Assembly: GCA_026545225.1 (NCBI GenBank)
Contig: CM048853.1
Span: 49,649,755-49,713,754 of the forward strand
Length of the DNA: 64,000 nucleotides
Direction of reading: 5' to 3'
From: Cornus controversa
Lineage: Eukaryota > Streptophyta > Magnoliopsida > Cornales > Cornaceae
The notes beneath the pieces were generated by a model that searched no databases, was not told the DNA's origin, and saw only the letters and a list, made by a program, of their open reading frames with translations. Position 1 is the first letter of the stretch. Each line of letters opens with the position of its first letter. Below are positions 49,481 through 63,319 of the stretch, in pieces. Both the position numbers and the translations under genes were made by a program.

Positions 49481-49620
49481 TCCCTCTACTTGATAAATAT
49501 ACATATCTATATGATAATAACTTCAGCCCTAAAAAAAGGAACGAAATTCAAATAATGCAAAAAACACACTGGCTCATGTGAATTATGGTACATCACATAA
49601 ATTATCTTTTTCCATTCTTT

Positions 49621-50380
49621 AAAGAATCTACAAATATTCACAAGTTTAAATAAAAATTGATTGTTTTAGAAGAAATAAGATTTTCCATCTTTTTTATTGA
49701 GTGGAAGCAAATATAGGCTGCTGAACTTGTGTTCTCTTTCCATGGAACTGTGATCCTATACATTCCTTGCCTGAAAAAAAAATAGAAAAAGGTAAACTAC
49801 TGTGATTCTATTTACTGTGATTTTATTCATAAAAACAAAATTTAATGTTCTTACTGACTACCTAAAAGAAGTACAAACAAAATAAGCTGGACAGCAAAAC
49901 AAAGGATATAAAGATGCCAGTCACAAAACAAAAATTCATCTTATTGATAATTGATGAAAGTACAAGTATTGGCCTTGCAAATACAAAACCGGGGGGAAAT
50001 TTTCAGATGCTAACTACTCAGAACTCAGAAGCAGCTGGCTGACTCAACTTTAAAAGAATTATGCTAAAGCATGTATTAACTGAAAACAAATTCTATTTCT
50101 TAGAACTACAAATATAAATGAAAAACAATCAGCAAAGTCCATTGATATCCTCCTTTGCACTATCTTCTCTAACTGCTTTCAAAAGAATGGAAATGGGAGC
50201 CAGATTAGAGATCCTGGCAGAGAGTAGAAGAACAAATGACCAAAAGCCTTCCATCCAATCTAAAGATGCCAAATCTTGTGTACATAGAAAAAGGGGATCG
50301 TGTCCTGACATATCCCCGCATGTAAGAACTGCAAAACCATGGTTGAGATGATCCGTGAATACCAGCACCAGCCTCTTAAT
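49621..50380 (-). other. SEC31 3' UTR and 3' flank
   Basis: Between the viral insertion and the SEC31 stop codon. AATAAA on the minus strand occurs at 49822-49827 and at 49693-49698, either of which could be the polyadenylation signal. The small ORFs here (50118-50351 and its complement) are not supported. Confidence 0.45.
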
Positions 50381-53300
50381 TTATCTCATACTCTGCCTAG
50401 TCTTGATCATTCGTTTGAGAGTTGCTAGCCAGAAGTTGCATTCATCCCAATCACTAGTGGTAAGAAGAACCTGTACCAGCCCCAATCAACCAAGGGACAA
50501 ATACGTCAATCTATACACCATAAAAATCAAAAACAAAAAAATAATAATAATAAATGGGAACAAAGAGGGAATAGTAAAGAAAGGAATAAAAGGAATTTGC
50601 ACATCTCAGTCAAGAGTTGCCCCTCTGAATTATCAAGAACTTTACCTGGATCTGGAGGGCAGCATTGAAATCACCGTTGTCCAAAGCCTGACAAAGGTTA
50701 ACAAGCCTCTCAGCAGCACTTTTCGATATGTCCCCACTGTTAAGTTTACCAAACAAGGAACCTATTTTCCGTGAATTGTCTTCTATTTCCCGCTTCTTAG
50801 ATGGATTTGCACGCGAACCTCCCAGCGCTTCTGACGCCTCGTTAAAAAGTCTTGTCAAAGTTGTAATAACAGGCCTTTGCTCCGCTGGAGCACATAATGC
50901 ACAAAGCTAAATAAGTTAGATACTGCAAATGAGCAAAACCACTATAGATGACTTTCAGACAAAGAACAAGAAGAGGAAAAAAAAAAAAGGAGTAAACAAT
51001 AGCAAAAATGCAAAAGAAATAGAATTTTACAGAAAAGACAAAAAACACCAACAAAAAATTATTTCTCAGAGCAGTGACTAGTAAGAAATATTAGATGATT
51101 TAGTAAATTTACGAGAGAGAGAGAGAGAGAAGAGATCCCAAGGGGACAACAGGGTGGCTCCAAGACCACCCTTTAGGAGTCCGAGCCCCACCTTGTCACA
51201 TTCCTTAACAATCAAAACATATTGTACTATGAAATTCATTGGTCCTAGCAATTTAGGTGTGGACAACTGAGCTTATTTTAGCTGTCCTCAAACTACAACC
51301 CCCATTTTCCTTCCCAATAGCCATATCTTTTAAAATTTCTTTCAGGCAATAGTCCTAAAAATTCCTCCAATCAAGCTGTCTTTGAACAAGAGGTTGATGC
51401 CATGAAGGGCATCAAAGCATCATTTTGGGTGTTTCAAACATTCTACAGACTACAATATATAATAAGATACTTCAATGTTAGCAATTACTTAGCGAGGCAT
51501 ACAATCAATATGCACTACACCATTACGGTATCCAACACTAGTCCAATGCCACTACTATCATACACCTAGACCCCAACAGATAGGTTTTTGATCTTTCAGT
51601 CTTAGGTGTAACTTCATTAGTGGAAAGGGAACTTTGAATCCTTAAAATCAATAATATTCTCAAACATATATTTAAATAAATGGATCATTACTCAGAGTAG
51701 TTCCCGTTAATCAAGGGTGCAACAAGGGGTGGATTGGAAAAAATACCTAATCTTTGGTATTAATTGCACAAAGTGGCTGCTCATCAAACATAGATTTGAA
51801 TGCATTACTTTAATTTTCCAATGACTAAATAACACTTCACTGAAACAAATGTTTTCATAAAGTCCCTAACCCACTAACTGGTCCATCTTTCTCATATTGG
51901 TTTAATTTTCCATTGACTAAATAACACTTCACTGAAACAATTGTTTTCATAAAGTCCCTAACCCACTAACTGGTCCATCTTTCTCATATTGGTTTAATTT
52001 TCCATTGACTAAATAACACTTCACTGAAACAATTGTTTTCATAAAGTCCCTAACCCACTAACTGGTCCATCTTTCTCATATTGGATTATGAATTGATATT
52101 TCCAATGACACAAAATAAGGAGCTTCAGATTTTTTTCACCCAACTACAATTGCAACTCTCACAAATTGAAAATTTGAAAGGAAAGAAGAAAAAGGAAAAG
52201 AAATAAAAATTACCAGGTACATTTGAAGTATCCGCTGTCTGTACTGTAAGTGGGGGAGCTGCAGAAGCTATGGCTCGTTGTACTGATGCTGACTGAGTAG
52301 GACTTGGCGGTTGCATTGGTGGACCCATTCCAGGATTTTTAATCCCTGAATTAGTAATTGGCATAAATCCCCTAGACGTTTGGGTGGGAGCCACAACCTG
52401 AGACATCTTATACCCAGGAGGTGGACCTGGTTGAGATGATAATGGGTCAAGTGAACCACCCCCAGGAGTCCCAGCTTGATAACTAGGGTTAGCAGTCCCC
52501 TGAAACAAATAAGGGAACTTTATTATGTCATTCACATTTTAAATACTTCACTAAAAAATGAAGTGCATATACATACAGGATATAACTGAGAACCCAACGT
52601 GGGCTGCTGATATTGCTCCACATTTCTCAACGTAGGAGGAGTTGCAGGAATGAAGGGTTTTGATGCAGGCTGAGCAGCAACGGGAGGTGAAGCGAAATTT
52701 GGCTAGAAGGAAAAGCAGGAAAATCTTAGTTCAATAGGGGAAACAGATTTTGACAGCAGAAATTTCCATAAATGATCTTGTAATATAAAAAATTGAGGGG
52801 GAAACAAAAGGGATGTGCAACTAGTTCACACATTTACAATCTCAAAAAGCAAGAAATCCAAACTAGAGTATCAATTAGAGACCTAATGTATACTTTAAAG
52901 ATGAAAAAGAACACTGCTTCTAGATGAAAGATCAAAAACCAAAACTGCTTCTGAGGGAGCAACTATAATTGATTTATATCACTTGTACACAGCCAAAACA
53001 CTAAAAAAATATCATTTAGGTTGGCTGGTTCGTTAAAGATGAAAAAGAACAATGCTTCTGTTAATAGATTTCCAACCAAGCAACTTCCGAGAGAGTGACC
53101 ATAATTGATTAACATCAGTTGTACGCAGCTGTAAGCAGGATAACAAAAACATCTTTTCTCATGGTCACATAGTTGAAGATGAAAAAGAACAATGCTTTTG
53201 AATTACGTAAGACAGACGCCGCTAAAAACAAAGAGCAAAACATTATTATTATTATTGCTGATGTGACTAAGCAAGTATGACCTAGTTCATTAATTCCCAA

Positions 53301-54260
53301 GGGGAATAGATCAATGATGCAAATACCTGCTGTACTTGAGGTGGCTGGGATGGAAGAAATATTTGAGGTTGCGGTGCAGGCTGATATGGTGCAGGAGCAC
53401 CAATTCCTCGCCCATAAGAACCAAAAGACTGTTGGTAATTTTCACCATAAGGACTGCTAGGAACACTTTGCTGCGGTAGCAATGGTGCTGTTTCCTAAGA
53501 AGAAGACAGCATAAAAAAACAAAAACAAAAATCTTTAATAGCAAAGCAACAGTTATAGCAGTTCAGAGAAACTGCAATACAAATATATCACATATTGACA
53601 AGATGCAAAATAAAAGCACCTGATAATAATGTTGAGAAGCATCTAGTGCACCAAAACTGGATTGATCAGCACCATATACTGGTCCTGTTTGTGATTGAGA
53701 GTTTTCAAAAGCCACAGACCTGGGCTCTTCTTTTTCTGCAAGAGAGAGAGAGAGAGAGAGAGTCATAAGCTGGCTAAAATTCCAGGCAACATAAAGCTCA
53801 CCACAACAGGTGGTACAGAAACTTATTAGCAGTGTAAAAAAATCATCATCATAGATACTATTATATAAGAATTACCAGCCTGCAACATATTGCAAAAACA
53901 TGAACAAGCAACTTCGGGATCCTATGAGGATGTCTGATGGACACTGAAAATAAGAAGTCATACTCTGCCCTCGTTAATCTAATCAAAAAAAAGAATAAGT
54001 AATATGTGCTCATTAAAGAGCTGTCTTAACTAACCTAGAAATTTTAATGTCAAGTTGTCCTTGTAACAACACTAAAAACATCATCAATTCTTACAGCTGC
54101 AATCACAGTGACTAGCCCATTAATACCTACAATCACTATGTAACCACCACTATAGGCGGTGATAGCCTGCACAAACCAATATCTGTGCACGAATTAGAAA
54201 CTTCATTGCACACAATGACATCATTCTTTTTCCATTTCAAGTTTAAATCTCAATTTAAAG

Positions 54261-54296
<36 letters not shown>

Positions 54297-57200
54297 GATA
54301 AGTGAAATCAAACCTTTTAAATGGTTGGAAAGACAAGTAGGAGACATGTCACCGCCCACTTTTATTGTTCCACACTTTCGGTTCAATGAGGCTGGATTCA
54401 TCATCATTCTAATGTAGATTTGCCTACTTTCTTTCCGTTTTATTTCTCTCTCTCTCTTTGTTTCTATTTTTTATTTTTTGGGAGAGAAGGATAAGAAGGT
54501 TGATTGCAAAGAAATTAGCGTTGAATTTTGTACACATACCTAGGGAAAAAATTGTACACATATTTAGAGTGGTCATATTACGTTTAATTTTGATTTGAAG
54601 GTATTTATAATTGACAACTCAAGATTTTATCTTAAATTTATATACTCTCTTGTTTTCTAATTGCAAACATAGAAACCAAAAATATATCGTGAAAATGTAG
54701 GATGAATATACAACTTCTTCAATAATGTGATCATGCCATCTAATAGGTAAGGCGCTTGGCATATTCATTACCTATCTAAGATGCCTTTAGTATTTATCAA
54801 AAACTTCCATTAATATTATCAACTTCCTTTCACACACTCACCATATGAACCAACTATTTTAATCATATTAGAAAACACACGCTTTTAAGCAAACTAAAAG
54901 GCAAATATTTAATAACATAAGCATTAATAGTTTCTTACACACAAACATCACAATCCTCTTCAAAAAAAATCACGCAACTACCATTAACTCCATTTCTTTC
55001 ATTAATCTAAGAAATTATTTTTTTTCCTATGAGAAACTTTCTAACAACTTCCAAAACTTGTAAAAAGTAAGCAACATTTTCCTGAGTTTCGATTAACTGA
55101 TGTTTCAATCAAATGTACCTGCCAAAATATACCTTATCACAATGACTAATTGACTATACTCCAAATTCATTCTAATGCCAATAACTATAAAATCACCAAT
55201 ACAAGTACAATGATTCCATATGGTACCATTAATCCATGTCCATTTTCTCTTATTGGCCCTCTTTTAAGAAGAAGTTAAAATCCAAACATAAATAGAAGAC
55301 CTACCTCAAAGGTTGCATAAAAACCTTTCAACTCTAAAATGAAAGATTCTCTAAGCAAGTACAAGCATGTGGAAGAAACGGTTTGTATTTGGAGTGTTGT
55401 AGAGAGAGAGAGAGATCAAATTCTTTGTCTCCTGAATAAGAGTCCAAAAGAGAGATGAAAAATATTTATTTCACCATTAAAGCCCTTGAAAAATATTTGG
55501 AAATCCTAACGTCTAAATACTCATCACTACCATATCGATCATGACTACACGATGTGTAATACCCACAAGAACATCATTCAAAAAATTATTGTGGAAACCT
55601 CAATTTAAAATACTTATACGGCAACCTTTTTAGTCAGTTGTACATGCCTAAGAAAAATCACAGCCACAATATCTGCATCCAATTAGGCAACACTCGGTAA
55701 ACCTGCTTCGCTCAACACTTGCAAGTGACTATAAAGAGATGAAAATTTAAAACCATGGTCAGGGACTAGTGAGAGGAAGGATGTTCGAGTATCAGATTGT
55801 GCCATCACATCACACATACATGGCACATGCACTCGTTAAACCTGCTTCGCTCACCACTTGCAAGTGACTATAAAGAGATGAAAATTGAAAACCGTGGTCA
55901 GGGATTTGTGAGAGGAAGGATGTTCGAGTATCAGATTGTGCCATCACACATACATGGCACATGCACTCAAAAGCTTCACCTTGGATGGTCAAGAGACCAA
56001 CCTAAACAAAACATACTGCAGATCAATTATGCATTGTCCAAGGTCAATTTCAGAAAATGAAATAATTTAGCAGTCGAACCAATCAACTTCATTAACAAAA
56101 GGCATGAATCGGGAACCTAATGCATATAGATACAAATGGTCCAATAGGGGCTAGAATTTCCAAGAAAATTTGGAACATCTAGTTTCTGAGCAGAAGAGCT
56201 GTTTTCAATCCATTAGTATTAATGAATTTTCGAGTATATTGAAAGAAACGAGAGTGCCTAATGCTAACTAAATCCTGAAATAAACCAAAGAGTTTCTTCC
56301 AGGAATACGAGTATCTCCAAATCACCAGCACACTAGTTAGAAAAAGACGTATAAAACTGCAAATAAGATTTTACTAGAGGAACATACCCGGTTCTGCTGA
56401 GCGAGCAATACGATCCTGTAAGATCATGAGCTCAGGAGACAATTCCTCAGTCCCCATAAGCTTTAAGTATTCCATAGCCGTCGTTAAAAGCCCTTGACTT
56501 ACTAATATTTCAGCATAATTCTCAACAAGCTTGCACAAAGAAGTGCTAAATCGCTTCTGCCCAGTTGCCAAAGCAAGGACTATAGTCTTTTCCATTAAAT
56601 CCTAATAACAAATTAATAAATGTTGTCACATCCTTGACTTGAAAAATATATTTCCAATAAAATTCAAAGGTAGGACACTAACCTGGACAATATCAACATA
56701 AGATTTTCCCTCATGCTCAGCCAGACTCCGTGACCAGATTTCCACTGTTCTGTCAATATTTCCAGCACATATATAACATAAAGTTGCTGCTAGCGTATTC
56801 CCAACACCCATGAGTCTAGAAGCAAGTCTGTCACAAAGCAAAGTCCAATCCTCTCTCTGTGCAAACTGTTTGTATGGCAAAGATAAGAGTAACAAAAAAG
56901 AAACAATGTTATAAATGCAGCAATCTCAAGTTCATTATCTTTCACTTCCATGTATAGAATATTGGTAACCAAAAATGATTTTTATTCACTAAAAAAAACT
57001 TTTCCAAGTAATAAAATGATTGGACCTGCTTTTGGTCTGCATTAGTTCTGGCAAAGGCACCATAACCATAACAAATGAAGGGGGGCACTAAGTCATTCGT
57101 GACAAAAGGGATTTCTTGACTTCATAATTAAAATCAAGGGACCATTGAGCCTTTCTTGAAAATTTTGATAAAGAATTTACTCTGAAGAGCAAAACTTTCT

Positions 57201-60200
57201 ATAGCATTTGCAGCAAGTGATTGCAGCAGATAGGGGTGGAACTACAAAGACTGTGAGGGCCAAAAAAGAAAAAAGAAAAAAAAAAAAAAGCTTTGCAAAA
57301 CCCTAAAAAATGAGCCCCATATGAATAGTGAGCATGGAAAGATAAAAAAGAATTATATTATAAAAAAGAGAAATATATTACAAATTTAAAATTTTACAAC
57401 CCCACCCATCCCACCCCCCCCCCCCCCCCCAAAGTGAAAATTACTGAGTCTGCCCTACCAGCAGATATGGGGTGCCAGTCATGTATGCTGCTTTAGTTCC
57501 CTCATCAAAATTTGGGGTTTTTATCTCAGTCATTATCATGCAAATCAGGAAATAGAGTTGTTAAAATGTCGAAATTTTTTGCACAAGGAACAGAGTGGAT
57601 TGTTCCAAATTTCCAGTAACAAAATTTGCATTATTTTCATATATATAGGTTTCCAAATAAAATCGAAGAATGAAAACAATCATGAAAATGCAGAGTCATA
57701 GAGTTATATCTTGATCCTTAAAATTTGAGAAACTTACAGTGCAGAGGAGAGCAAGTGTTTCTTTCCAGGATTTCAGGGGCCTAATGTTGACAAGGCTCAT
57801 GAGGTCATTGTTCAACATCGCAGAAACAACCTGGAGGTGGAAATGAAATGATAGAAATTCTCAAAACACAGTAGTAATCCCATAATTCGTATGAGTAGAG
57901 AATAAATCTTAATTCATTATATGAAACCATATCATTACTTGAAAAAAAAAAACACACACACAGATAAACTGCTTCCAAGAAATACGTGACGAAATTTTTA
58001 CTACCTTAAGATAAGGAGAATGGGTCATCTTGAGGTACTGATCACGCGTACTCTCCCACAAGGAAGAACCACCAAGATGAGAAATAACTAAAGCATCAGC
58101 CATTTTCTTTGCAGAAATGCACTTTTCAACTGCACCCTTGTAGTCCCCAACAACCAAAGCTCGTTGAATGGCGTCATCAAATGATGGGTCAGCACTCTCC
58201 TTTTGTCCATCCATTTCTTGTGGCATTTCTTCCCCGTTAGGAACAGAGGCTCCAACAACAAAGTTATCCCCAGAAGTTGACTGAGGTGTATCAGCCTTAG
58301 GACTTGGAAGATTGTTAAAGAAATCTTCTCCATTATCAGAAGGGAAGAGCACGGTTTCTTTGTTCCCCACATGTCCTTCTTGATCTGCTAGCGTTTCTTT
58401 CAGACCAAGAGCACTTACTTCCTGAGAGATATCATCTTCTACAGTATCTTTTTCTTCAGTAGGTAGACTGAAACCAAGGTGGTTAAGCAGCTTTGTCCTT
58501 GCTGTTCCATCATCCTCAAACATAACCTTCAATAAGCCCCATGTTTCTCGTTCATCCTCCAATCTGCTCAGGCAACTCAATGAAAACCACATATTTCAAG
58601 TAATGGATCAGTTCAGCACTTGAATTGACAAGGAAAAGAAATAAATTTATTCCTTTGCACAGAAACATACATGGACTCTTCAGATTTTTTATCACATAAA
58701 AGCCTCAGTGAAGATCTCTCTCCATTTTGTATCGCTGCTTTAAATTCAGAAGAGCGACTCACTAAACTGTGTTCTGTAACTAAGTTATGCACATATACCT
58801 GGAACAAAGAGGAACAAATAATGTCATGAAAAGAGAAACAATTAAAAGAAAATGAGAACCAATTAAAACACAACCCACTAAGCATACCTCTGAAGTTCCA
58901 GCTGGAGCATTTGTAGAGCAAAATGAAACAAGCTTTCCTCCAAAACCAAAAGAGACTCCTGCTTTACGTTTGAACCATTTTGGGGCTCTCAAAGGAACTG
59001 CATAGAACGTAGAGAATACAAGAACAAAGACAGAAACAAGTAAATTAAAAGGGAGGAAAAGAACCGCTACTGATTAAAAGGAACAAAACATGCAAAAAAA
59101 AAAAAAAAAGAAAGGAGCTGAAAACTTAAAAAAGTGGCCAAGGGGGTTGATTGGTAAGAAGTGACAAAATGAGTACTTGTCTAGAACCCAATACTGATAA
59201 TCTTGACACCTTTTATTATCCTAGCTTCCACTTCTAATAGCTGTGAGCAGATTAGTCATTTCACACAACTTTCTACATGTCCTCTTCAATGTCCTTCAGA
59301 TATCTCACTTACACACTCCTGACAGGATCTGTGCTTGTCCAGAACATTTCAATTGGATCTCTGTCATTTTTTAACCTAAGGAAGACTAGGCTGTCACCTA
59401 TCAGGTCGTGTGTAATTTGCCTTTCCTGGTTTCCAAATAAATCACATAGTCTGAAACATTTTTGTTTTTTAGATAACCTGATGCTCATCTCCATAAGTTA
59501 TGACAGGCAATTCTCCTTCATATTCGGATAGCAGGAGTCCAACATGTCATAATTTTTTAGCAAAATACCAATTCAGAGACCAAGTCCTAATTCTAGAATC
59601 TATGATATGTTGGACTGCAAATAATTTGACCAATCTCGCTCTCAATAAAACTATATAAATGAACTTGCCACCTACACTGCAAATACTTTAACCAACATTA
59701 CATCTTCCATATGGTTCTTGTTAATATTGAACTGTCCACTAAAAAGTTACATGAAATTGTTATAATAAAAAGACAATCAGGGTGTAAATGTGAGCATATA
59801 AATATGATTTAATGCAAACTGCATATAAGAAATTCAAGTTGGATGGGCAGATGTGGAGCATCTGATCTTAAATTTTGATAACAAGTTATTTTGAAAACAA
59901 TACAACATTGGGATTAACTAGGAACTACATTACCTGCAACAAAATCACCTTCTCCAACACCAAATTTGCTGCAACCCTATAGGAAAAACATCAAATGTAA
60001 ATCTAAAACAGAATAACAAAAATATGATTCTTTAAAGAATCATTTGGCCAATCAGACTAAAATGCATTCACCATGTTAAAGTTGGAAAACAAATAATGAT
60101 GATAAAAAATGACAATAACAATGATGATAATAATGAATAACAATGGGAAGTTTACAAGAGTGAGCCAAATAAGACCAAATAAGCAACCTCGCGTCAAAAG

Positions 60201-62906
60201 AAACAGAATAATTCGAAAAGGGACAAAAGGACCCTATTCAACTTGTGAGGCGATGATACAATGTCCCCAAAGAATCTGTGATTCCTTTCTATCCAAGCAT
60301 TCCATAGAGGACACAAAAAAATCATCTTCCACTATTCCAACATCTCCAATGTCCACTACTCCTGCACTTCTGGATAGGTATCCTACTTCTGAACTGAAGG
60401 GCAGTCAAACCAACTCTCATAGGAGCCCCAGGCGGTTCATGCACCGAGTGCCGTAGCTAATCAAGTAGCTCTAGAAGCATGTTTACAAGCTCGTAATGAG
60501 GGGCGCGATCTTGCTCATAAGGGTAATGAAGGGAGCCGCCAAATACAAAAGCTACGCCTAACATGCAAAAAAATCATCTTACACTACTGCAACATCTCCA
60601 ATGTCCACTACTCCTGCACCTAGGGGGACTTGCGAGAAAATTGGAGGAAAATGTATGTGTGTGTGCATGTATATTCGATATTGACACAAAAATCATACAA
60701 AATAAAACTGTAATCCCTGTTTTACATTGTGATGCATCTATGTTATGCCATTAGTAATAAATAAATAAAAAAATGCTAACAATAAAAATTTCAATAAGGT
60801 GCCGAGGAGTTGAAACGAGTCACGATTCAAGAGTACCCATGTCCTGTTTATGTGTGAACTTTTCATAGACCTGCTCATTTTGTTGACTCAATATTGCATG
60901 TCAAATATATATATATGTGTGTGTGTGTGTATAAAAGATTTAAAGATTGAAAGAAAAGGTGTGACAATGAACAAAGAGGTCCACCACTCTCTCCCCTCAA
61001 TTTAATTTTCCATTACTCATAACAATACGTGTCATAGAAAGCCAAAGAAACACAAATAAAACCATTCTACAAATACATATTAACATGCTACATGAACTTA
61101 CCTCAATATTATAAATGCCAATTTTTCCATCAAATGAAGATGCTGATATAACCCCTGGTATCTTTGGGTACCAGTGTACATCAAAATTCCAGTTATTTCC
61201 TGCAGGCAATTCAGAGACAATCTGCACAGAATCAAACATAAAACAATGTCACCAAATCTCGAAGTAGGAGTAGGATAGATCGTGGTCCCCTGACCCACCA
61301 GACCCTAAAAAAATAAAGAAAATGAAGGGGGAAAAACAAAGAAATAGAGAAACATGCATGTGCACAGAAAATAAAAAGTTTCAGAACAGAAAATAACACA
61401 ATCAAGGAAAGAAAACTCAAGCCTATTCACATATTTATCTACCTCTCCAGAAACTATGTCCCAGTAGATAGTACGATTGTCTTTGGCACATGTTAGCAAA
61501 TAGGAGCTGTCACTGGGACACCATGACATTGCAATTACACCTGGTGCAAGATATGTGGGAAACCACAGATCAAAATAACGAACATGTCCGCATTAAAAAG
61601 ACAAGAAATAGATTGTAAAGGATCTAAAAATTGAAAATCATTAACAAAATAGAAGAAATTGTCCTTGTGGAAAACCTAACCTAGAAGATGAAGCTTCAGC
61701 TTAAGATGGAATCATCTAACATACACAATTCAAAAAGAAATAAAGAAAATCTGCATTACAGAAAATCTAGGCTAGAAGACAAGGCTTCTGCTTAAACTTA
61801 CAAGCATCAGAAAGAGCATAAACCATTGAACAATGGTATGTTTCTATACTATATAATATTAATACCAATAACTATTGAAAAACATAGCATCAAATAAAGA
61901 AATAATGGGAAATTTTAAAAGTTTGATGGTTTCAAAAACTCATTATTTGTGGAAGATAATGGAAACTCAAATCAATCTAAAACATGAATTCAGATATAGT
62001 TATCAAAAAGTCAATGCCACTGGGTTGAAATTCAGCCACTACAACATTAGAATTAATTTGTGCAAGTTTTAGCAATGAACGAATGAAAATTATCATAAAA
62101 AAGTGAAAATGAAAGGCAACTCTAAATAGCAGCAATTCGTAAATATACAGAATCTAAAGTATTTATTTGCTCACTGGCGTACCTTTAGTGTGCCCCACAA
62201 ACTCTTTCACTGGTGACATTATATTCCTCATGTCCCAAAGCTGCATGCAAATATAAAAGGAAATTACATGCATAACTAATTTCACACCTATAAGTTTAAA
62301 AAAGAAGGGGGACCAAAATCATTACTCTAAGAGAAGGTGAACTATCTTCATCAGAAGCAACTATAAGCTGAGTGGCAACATCAGGATTCCACTGCAAAAC
62401 AGAGCACCTCCTCCTATTTGAATCTGAGAAACTGATAAGTTGGCAAGTTCAGGTTAGTAAATGAGGAAAAAAGGGTGGTTATCGTATTATGAATCTTCGA
62501 TTCAAAGACAACACAACCAACACACTTCTTCACATTCAACTGCAGAAAAATTACCTTATCACTGGCTTTTGCTTCTTTAGGTCCCAAACCACTGAATATA
62601 AAGAAAATATTCTTTTAACAAGTGACAAAATTAAACATATATAAATCCAAGTTAAGAATAAAAATGGATGCCATATAAATCCATACGCACCAATTAAACA
62701 TATATAAATATATTAAACATATATAAATCCATACGCACCAATTGTCCCATTATACGAAGTGGATGCCAATATGTGCTGAACCTTGCTATTCCAAGATAAA
62801 AATGAAATTTCACCTTGAGTAGCAGATCCATTACCCTGCATAAAGATCTCGTGAACTATTTCAGATGCCATGAACAGATATTGTACATTGAAATGGAAGA
62901 ATGGAA

Positions 62907-62944
<38 letters not shown>

Positions 62945-63284
62945 TAATAAAACCCATATAGACTTGAAGAATTTGATTAAATTTGGAGCACAATTTCAAA
63001 ACATAAGCTATCTTACAAAGTAGAAATATAATAAAACTCTGACTGTTGACTCAATTGTTGTGTAAGAATGTAAAGCAGTGACAAGAAAAAAGCACACAAG
63101 ACCAGATGCCACTAAGCTAGTATAAAGCTCAAATTTGGAGCAGATCAAGGTATATCCAAACCTAATCCACTCGCACAATATTTAATCCCATCCAGTTTTA
63201 ATAATCAGATCCCATCCAACTGTACTGGAATTATGAATTATCAGATACAAGATACTGTACTACATTATATTATGCCCTGTTATA

Positions 63285-63319
<35 letters not shown>

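Larger units (their letters stand above)
42450..49620 (+). mobile_element. Endogenous caulimovirid (pararetrovirus) insertion, circularly permuted, inactivated
   Basis: About 7.1 kb of decayed plant pararetrovirus DNA with no LTRs. Read in + order it starts inside the polymerase gene (RT, RNase H), passes a viroplasmin-type gene, a non-coding region with TATA box and tRNA-Met primer site, a coat-protein gene with CCHC finger, a movement-protein gene and the protease, and ends before the RT. Joining the ends as a circle would place protease next to RT, so this looks like one circular genome opened between them. Coat protein before movement protein, and a viroplasmin gene after the polymerase, resemble cavemoviruses and solendoviruses (family knowledge). 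Many stops and frameshifts make it non-functional. End positions are approximate. Confidence 0.85.

Noticed and set aside
42450..49620. Ty3/gypsy retrotransposon as the source of the RT at 43 kb
   Set aside because: No LTRs and no integrase between RNase H and the next gene; the viroplasmin-type gene, the movement-protein-like region and the non-coding region with TATA box fit a pararetrovirus.
50610..50910. Plus-strand ORFs opposite the 3' exons of SEC31
   Set aside because: Shadows of the minus-strand exon 50646-50884.
57411..57430. Poly-C run as a functional site
   Set aside because: A simple homopolymer in a SEC31 intron; nothing else supports a role, and its length may be unreliable in assembly.
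59277..59531. 84-aa plus ORF in a SEC31 intron
   Set aside because: It lies wholly in an intron with no recognised domain and an antisense shadow ORF; probably repeat-derived sequence.
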